Source: Actinomadura rifamycini DSM 43936
GTDB lineage: Bacteria > Actinomycetota > Actinomycetes > Streptosporangiales > Streptosporangiaceae
DNA: 64,000 nt
Direction: 5' to 3'
Assembly: GCF_000425065.1 (NCBI RefSeq)
Contig: NZ_AULB01000003.1
Span: 372,001-436,000, forward strand
The notes beneath the pieces were generated by a model. The model had not been told where the DNA came from and made no database searches. It saw nothing but the letters and a program-made list of their open reading frames with translations. Of this stretch, positions 59,739-64,000 are shown in pieces. How positions within the stretch are numbered: position 1 is the first letter of the stretch; each line of letters begins with the position of its first letter. The position numbers were made by a program, and so were the translations under genes.

Positions 59739-61376
59739 ATGACGCAGCACACCCTCGCCGTCCCCGCGCCCCGGGACGGCGCCGAGAACGCCGCACGCTG
59801 GTGGCGGGACGCCGTCATCTACCAGGTGTACGTGCGCAGCTTCGCCGACGCCGACGGCGACGGCGTCGGCGACCTCCCGGGCGTCCGGAACCGGCTGCCC
59901 TACCTGGCCGCGCTCGGCGTGGACGCGCTGTGGCTCACCCCGTTCTACGTCTCCCCCATGGCCGACTTCGGCTACGACGTCGCCGACTACCGGGACGTCG
60001 ACCCGCTGTTCGGCACCCTCGACGACGCCCGCGCGCTGATCGCCGACGCGCACGCGCACAACCTGCGGATCATCGTCGACGTCGTGCCGAACCACACCTC
60101 CGACCGGCACGCCTGGTTCCGGGCCGCCCTCGGCGCCGAGCCCGGTTCGCCCGAGCGCGCCCGGTACGTCTTCCGGGACGGCCGCGGCCCGGACGGCGCC
60201 GAACCGCCCAACGACTGGGAGTCGGTGTTCGGCGGCCCCGCCTGGACGCGGGTCCCCGACGGGCAGTGGTACCTGCACCTGTTCGCGTCCGAGCAGCCCG
60301 ACCTGAACTGGGAGAACCCCGAGGTCCACGCGGAGTTCGCCGACATCCTGAAGTTCTGGCTCGACCTCGGCGTGGACGGCTTCCGCATCGACGTCGCGCA
60401 CGGCATGGCGAAGGCCCCCGGGCTGCCCGACGTCGGCCACCCGAACCAGGTCGAGATGCTCGGCACGGCCGTCCTGCCGTACTTCGACCAGGACCCGGTG
60501 CACGACATCCACCGCGCGTGGCGGCGGCTGCTCGACTCCTACGGCGGCGAGCGCATCGCGGTCGCCGAGGCGTGGGCCCCGACCCCCGAGCGCCTCGCCG
60601 CCTACACCCGTCCGGACGAGCTCCACCAGGCGTTCAACTTCCACTACCTGACGGCGCCGTGGGACGCGGCCGCGCTGCGGGAGGTCGTGGACGAGTCGCT
60701 GCGCACCGCCGAGGCCGTCGGCGCGCCCGCGACCTGGGTGCTGTCGAACCACGACGTGAAGCGGCACGTCACCCGGTACGGCGGCGGCGAGACGGGGCTC
60801 CGCCGGGCCCGCGCCGCGGCGCTGCTCACCCTCGCGCTGCCCGGCTCCGCGTACGTCTACCAGGGCGAGGAGCTGGGCCTCCCCGAGGTCCTCGACCTGC
60901 CGGAGGAGTTCCTCCAGGACCCGCAGCGGCTCCGCGGCGAGGGCCAGGGCCGGGACGGCTGCCGGGTGCCGATGCCGTGGGCCGGGGACGAGCCGCCGTT
61001 CGGCTTCGGCTCCGGCGAGTCCTCTTGGCTGCCGATCCCGCCGTCCTGGCACTCTCTCACCGTCGCCGCGCAGGAGGCCGACGCGGACTCGATGCTCGCC
61101 CTCTACCGGGACGCGCTACGCGTCCGCCGCGAGCACCCGGCGCTCGGCGACGGCCGCCTCCGCTGGCTCGACGGCCCCGCCGGCACGCTGTCGTTCGTCC
61201 GGGACGAGCCCGGCGGCGGGCGCGCGTTCGGCTGCACGGTCAACACGTCCGGCCGGACGGTCCGCGTCCCCGCCCCGGGCGCGCCGCTGCTGGCCAGCGG
61301 ACCCGTCCGGGTCGGCGGCGCGGAGGCCGAACTCCCCCCGGACACCGCGCTGTGGTGGGACATCGAGGAGCGCTAA
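59739..61376 (+). CDS. aglA: GH13 alpha-glucosidase
   Basis: 545 residues without signal, so cytoplasmic. Conserved GH13 regions: VDVVPNHTSDRHAWF (region I), DGFRIDVAHGMAK with the nucleophile Asp (region II), IAVAEAW with the acid Glu (region III) and WVLSNHDVKRHVTRYG (region IV). The start IYQVYVRSFADADGDGVGDL also fits. It would split imported maltose, trehalose-like or isomaltose-type sugars to glucose. ATG 59739. Confidence 0.92.
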   Translation: MTQHTLAVPAPRDGAENAARWWRDAVIYQVYVRSFADADGDGVGDLPGVRNRLPYLAALGVDALWLTPFYVSPMADFGYDVADYRDVDPLFGTLDDARALIADAHAHNLRIIVDVVPNHTSDRHAWFRAALGAEPGSPERARYVFRDGRGPDGAEPPNDWESVFGGPAWTRVPDGQWYLHLFASEQPDLNWENPEVHAEFADILKFWLDLGVDGFRIDVAHGMAKAPGLPDVGHPNQVEMLGTAVLPYFDQDPVHDIHRAWRRLLDSYGGERIAVAEAWAPTPERLAAYTRPDELHQAFNFHYLTAPWDAAALREVVDESLRTAEAVGAPATWVLSNHDVKRHVTRYGGGETGLRRARAAALLTLALPGSAYVYQGEELGLPEVLDLPEEFLQDPQRLRGEGQGRDGCRVPMPWAGDEPPFGFGSGESSWLPIPPSWHSLTVAAQEADADSMLALYRDALRVRREHPALGDGRLRWLDGPAGTLSFVRDEPGGGRAFGCTVNTSGRTVRVPAPGAPLLASGPVRVGGAEAELPPDTALWWDIEER

Positions 61377-61386
61377 CTTGAGACCC

Positions 61387-62490
61387 ATGACGACACGCCT
61401 GGCTGACATCGCGGCCCACGCCGGAGTGAGCGAGGCGACGGTGAGCCGGGTGCTGAACGGCAAGCCGGGCGTGTCCCCGACCACGCGCCAGGCGGTGCTG
61501 ACCGCCCTGGACGTGCTCGGCTACGAGCGCCCGGCCCGGCTGCGCCAGCACCGGGCCGGGCTGATCGGGCTGATCATCCCGGAGCTGACCAACCCGATCT
61601 TCCCCGCGTTCGCCGAGGTCATCGAGAGCGCGCTGGCCCGGCACGGGTACATGGCGGTGCTGTGCTCGCAGGCGCCGGGCGGCGTCGCCGAGGACGACTA
61701 CATCGAGATGCTGCTGGAGCGCGGCGTCGCCGGGATCATCTTCGTCAACGGCCTGCACGCCAACGCCAACTCCGACCGGGCGCGGTACGCGCGGCTGCTG
61801 GAGAAGGCGCTGCCGATCGTCCTGGTGAACGGGTACCGCGACGACATCGACGCGCCGTTCATCTCCAACGACGACGTCGCCTCGATGGAGGCGGCGGTCG
61901 GGCACCTCGCCGCGATGGGCCACCGCCGGATCGGGCTGGCGATCGGGCAGGACGTGTACGTCCCGACGCGGCGCAAGACCGAGGGGTTCCGGCGCGGGAT
62001 GGCCGCGCACACCGGCCTGCCCGCGGACGAGGTCGACGCCCTGGTCGTCAACACCATGTACACGGTGGAGGGCGGGCAGGCCGCGGCGGCCCGGCTGCTG
62101 GACGAGGGCTGCACGGCGATCTGCGGCGGCAACGACATCATGGCGCTGGGCGCGATCCGGGCCGCGCGGGCGCGCGGCCTGCGGGTGCCCGAGGACGTGT
62201 CGGTCACCGGCATGGACGACTCGCTGCTGACGGCCTACCTGGACCCGCCGCTGACCACCGTCCGGCAGTCGGTGCGGGAGATGTCGATGGCGGCGGTGAG
62301 CACGGTGCTCGGCGAGATCGGCGGCGACCGCGCGCCGCGCACCGAGCTGCTGTACCGGCCGGAACTGGTCGTGCGCCGCTCGACGGCGCCCGCGCCCGCG
62401 GCCCGGCGGGCGGCGGTCCCCGGACCGGCGGCCGAGCCCGCGCCGGAGGCCGTCCGCGGGGCCGTCCACCAGCCCGTTCCCGAAGGTTAG
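61387..62490 (+). CDS. malR: LacI-family repressor, MalR/Reg1-like
   Basis: 367 residues. HTH: TRLADIAAHAGVSEATVSRV then LNGKPGVSPTTRQAVLTALD. The sugar-binding part contains RAGLIGLIIPELTNPIFPAF, VAGIIFVNGLHANANSDRAR and GGNDIMALGAIRAARARGLR. From memory it is close to Streptomyces MalR/Reg1, repressor of maltose genes. The C-terminus has an Ala/Pro-rich extension. It probably acts at 56356-56380. ATG 61387, with TTG 61378 possible; only 10 bases follow the GH13 stop. Confidence 0.88.
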   Translation: MTTRLADIAAHAGVSEATVSRVLNGKPGVSPTTRQAVLTALDVLGYERPARLRQHRAGLIGLIIPELTNPIFPAFAEVIESALARHGYMAVLCSQAPGGVAEDDYIEMLLERGVAGIIFVNGLHANANSDRARYARLLEKALPIVLVNGYRDDIDAPFISNDDVASMEAAVGHLAAMGHRRIGLAIGQDVYVPTRRKTEGFRRGMAAHTGLPADEVDALVVNTMYTVEGGQAAAARLLDEGCTAICGGNDIMALGAIRAARARGLRVPEDVSVTGMDDSLLTAYLDPPLTTVRQSVREMSMAAVSTVLGEIGGDRAPRTELLYRPELVVRRSTAPAPAARRAAVPGPAAEPAPEAVRGAVHQPVPEG

Positions 62491-62614
62491 GCGGCCCGTC
62501 GGGCCGGCGCGGGCGGCGCCGGACCCGGCGTTCAGGGCCCGGGGCGGCCGGGCCCGCGCCGATAACGGTTCAGTCTCGGACGTTGACAGTGACCGGGGTC
62601 ACCGTCTTTGCTTC

Positions 62615-62630
62615 GTGGGAGCGCTCCCAC
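62615..62630. promoter_or_regulatory. CebR-type operator (cellobiose regulator box)
   Basis: GTGGGAGCGCTCCCAC is a perfect 16-bp palindrome containing TGGGAGCGCTCCCA, the 14-bp box I know as the CebR site in Streptomyces. It lies 35 bases before the second binding-protein gene, between a TTGACA-like sequence (62583-62588) and the start codon. Confidence 0.85.
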
Positions 62631-62664
62631 ACACGAGGTACATCACAACGGGAAGGGGTCCGCG

Positions 62665-63960
62665 ATGAGGGCCAGCATGCGGCGCGGACTGAGCACGGCG
62701 GTGGCCGCGTTGCTCGTCGGCGGCCTCGCCGTCGCCTGCGGCGGAGACGACTCCGGCGGCGACGGCAAGGTCGAGCTGACCGTCGACGTCTTCGGCGAGC
62801 CGGGCTACGAAGAGCTGTACAAGCAGTACGAGGCGTCCCACCCGAACGTCACGATCAAGCAGCGCAAGGTGTCCAGCCTGGACGACTTCAAGCCGCGCAT
62901 CCAGCAGTGGATGGCGACCGGAAGCGGCGCGGGCGACGTCGTCATGCTGGAGGAGGGCATCCTGCCCCTCTACATGCAGCAGGCGAACAAGTTCGTCAAC
63001 CTCTTCGACCACGGCGGCAAGGAGCTCGAGCAGAACTTCGTGTCGTGGAAGTGGCAGGCCGGCGTCTCCCCGGACGGCAAGCAGCTCGTCGGCCTCGGCA
63101 CCGACGTCGGCGCGCTCGCCATGTGCTACCGCACGGACCTGTTCGAGAAGGCCGGGCTGCCGACGGAGCGCGACGAGGTCTCGGAGCTGTGGCCCACCTG
63201 GGACGAGTACCTCAAGGTCGGCCAGGACTTCCAGTCGAAGGTGAAGGACACCAAGTGGCTGGACGGCCCGACGGCCATCTGGCGCGTCACCGTCCTGCAG
63301 CAGGCCGGCGCGGGCCCCGGCCACAGCTACTTCGACAAGGAGAACAACCTGGTCTTCGCCACCAACCCGGCGGTGAAGTCCTCGTTCGACACGGCGCTGA
63401 AGTTCGAGCAGAACAAGCTCACCGCCGACATGTCGATCTTCACGCCGCCGTGGCAGACCGCCCTGAAGCGCGACACGTTCGCGACCGTGCCGTGCCCGTC
63501 CTGGATGCTCGGGGGCATCAAGGAGTTCTCCGGTGACTTCGGCGAGGGCAAGTGGGACGTCGCCAAGGTGCCGGGCGGCAGCGGCTACTGGGGCGGCTCG
63601 TGGCTGGCCGTGCCGAAGCAGACCGACCACGCGAAGGAGGCCGCCGAGCTCGCCAAGTTCCTGACCTCGCCCGAGGGCCAGATCGGCGCGTTCAAGGCCG
63701 CGAACGTCTTCCCGTCCTCGCCGCAGGCCGCGAAGGACCCGGCGGTGGCGGACGCCAAGGACCCGTACTTCAACGACGCCCCGGTCGGCCAGATCTTCGG
63801 CGAGATGGTGGCGCAGGCCAAGCCCGTCTACCTCGGCCCGAAGAACGAGGACGTGCGGCAGGCCGTGGAGAACGTCCTGATCAGCGTCGGGCAGGGCAAG
63901 GTCCCGGCCGGCGAGGCGTGGAGCAAGTCCGTCGAGGAGGCGGAGAAGTCCGCCCGGTGA
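62665..63960 (+). CDS. CebE-like cello-oligosaccharide-binding lipoprotein
   Basis: 431 residues. Signal with lipobox VGGLAVACGG. The mature part is a family 1 solute-binding protein: VELTVDVFGEPGYEELYKQY, HPNVTIKQRKVSS, then VGLGTDVGALAMCYRTDLFE and LAVPKQTDHAKEAAELAKFL. The overall layout and the CebR box before it suggest cellobiose or cello-oligosaccharide uptake; sequence alone does not fix the sugar. ATG 62665 has GGAAGGGG upstream. Permease genes (CebF/CebG-like) should follow beyond the window. Confidence 0.82.
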   Translation: MRASMRRGLSTAVAALLVGGLAVACGGDDSGGDGKVELTVDVFGEPGYEELYKQYEASHPNVTIKQRKVSSLDDFKPRIQQWMATGSGAGDVVMLEEGILPLYMQQANKFVNLFDHGGKELEQNFVSWKWQAGVSPDGKQLVGLGTDVGALAMCYRTDLFEKAGLPTERDEVSELWPTWDEYLKVGQDFQSKVKDTKWLDGPTAIWRVTVLQQAGAGPGHSYFDKENNLVFATNPAVKSSFDTALKFEQNKLTADMSIFTPPWQTALKRDTFATVPCPSWMLGGIKEFSGDFGEGKWDVAKVPGGSGYWGGSWLAVPKQTDHAKEAAELAKFLTSPEGQIGAFKAANVFPSSPQAAKDPAVADAKDPYFNDAPVGQIFGEMVAQAKPVYLGPKNEDVRQAVENVLISVGQGKVPAGEAWSKSVEEAEKSAR

Positions 63961-63965
63961 CGCCG

Positions 63966-63996
63966 GTCCGGCGCTGACCTCCGCGTCGCGCCGGAC
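63966..63996 (+). terminator. Intercistronic hairpin after the CebE-like gene
   Basis: GTCCGGCG and CGCCGGAC form 8-bp arms over a 15-base loop, 5 bases after the binding-protein stop. It could stabilise the upstream message or end part of the transcripts, giving more binding protein than permease, as in many importer operons. Confidence 0.35.
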
Positions 63997-64000
63997 GGCC

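Noticed and set aside
1..64000. tRNA, rRNA, CRISPR or prophage features
   Set aside because: Reading both strands gave no cloverleaf with CCA-ready end, no spaced direct repeats and no phage structural or integrase genes.

Overview
The window is chromosomal DNA from a high-GC actinomycete. Supporting signs are a base composition far above 65% GC, many GTG and TTG starts, frequent 4-base GTGA/ATGA gene overlaps, HTH/DUF397 gene pairs, numerous TetR regulators and a hopanoid operon. The protein types fit the Thermomonosporaceae/Actinomadura neighbourhood, but this rests on gene content only. I see no rRNA, tRNA, CRISPR array, replication origin or intact transposase.

Layout. 1-6.2 kb is accessory: a frameshifted XRE/DUF5753 regulator with its DUF397 partner, a second DUF397 gene whose N-terminal half is triplicated, a double-DUF4333 lipoprotein, a membrane protein, a secreted AA10 LPMO, and a scar (4.44-6.19 kb) where an ABC ATPase stops just after Walker A and a LuxR-type regulator survives only as its last 24 codons. 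6.3-20 kb is regulator-rich general metabolism: AlkD-like repair protein, TetR regulators, SDR, NDMA-type alcohol dehydrogenase, secreted sialidase-fold protein, GNAT, double AsnC, DHA2 MFS pump, DrrAB-type ABC exporter with divergent TetR and an operator, GlxA-type regulator and cupin. 20.2-21.4 kb holds a HpnB-like glycosyltransferase; 22.2-25.9 kb holds a small membrane protein coupled to a membrane NACHT NTPase, then an antibiotic-kinase-like gene; 26.1-29.1 kb has a GH2 enzyme and a DUF2804 protein.

29.15-36.3 kb is a tightly overlapped hopanoid operon, hpnC-hpnD-hpnE-polyprenyl synthase-shc-hpnH, closed by a strong hairpin: it should make squalene from farnesyl diphosphate, cyclise it to hopene and add adenosine. 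Next to it are a PAP2-WS/DGAT fusion and a PadR-DUF1707 pair. 40.3-45.0 kb is an Entner-Doudoroff operon (edd-glk-eda) divergent from a ROK repressor, with a two-copy motif between them. 45.0-46.3 kb carries a predicted secreted EndoU-like RNase coupled to a small possible immunity gene, in a locally AT-rich setting. 46.3-50.6 kb holds an unknown protein, a membrane J-domain protein, an alpha/beta hydrolase, a GH-A-like hydrolase and a membrane protein. 50.6-56.3 kb holds DUF1349, an MpaB-type oxygenase with divergent TetR, an HSL-type esterase, a methyltransferase-like protein and two tandem related nucleotidyltransferases.

56.4-64 kb is sugar uptake. An alpha-glucoside-type ABC importer (binding protein plus two permeases), a GH13 alpha-glucosidase and a MalR-like LacI repressor follow a 25-bp near-palindrome. 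A second binding-protein gene follows a perfect CebR-type box, so a cello-oligosaccharide importer probably continues beyond the right edge.
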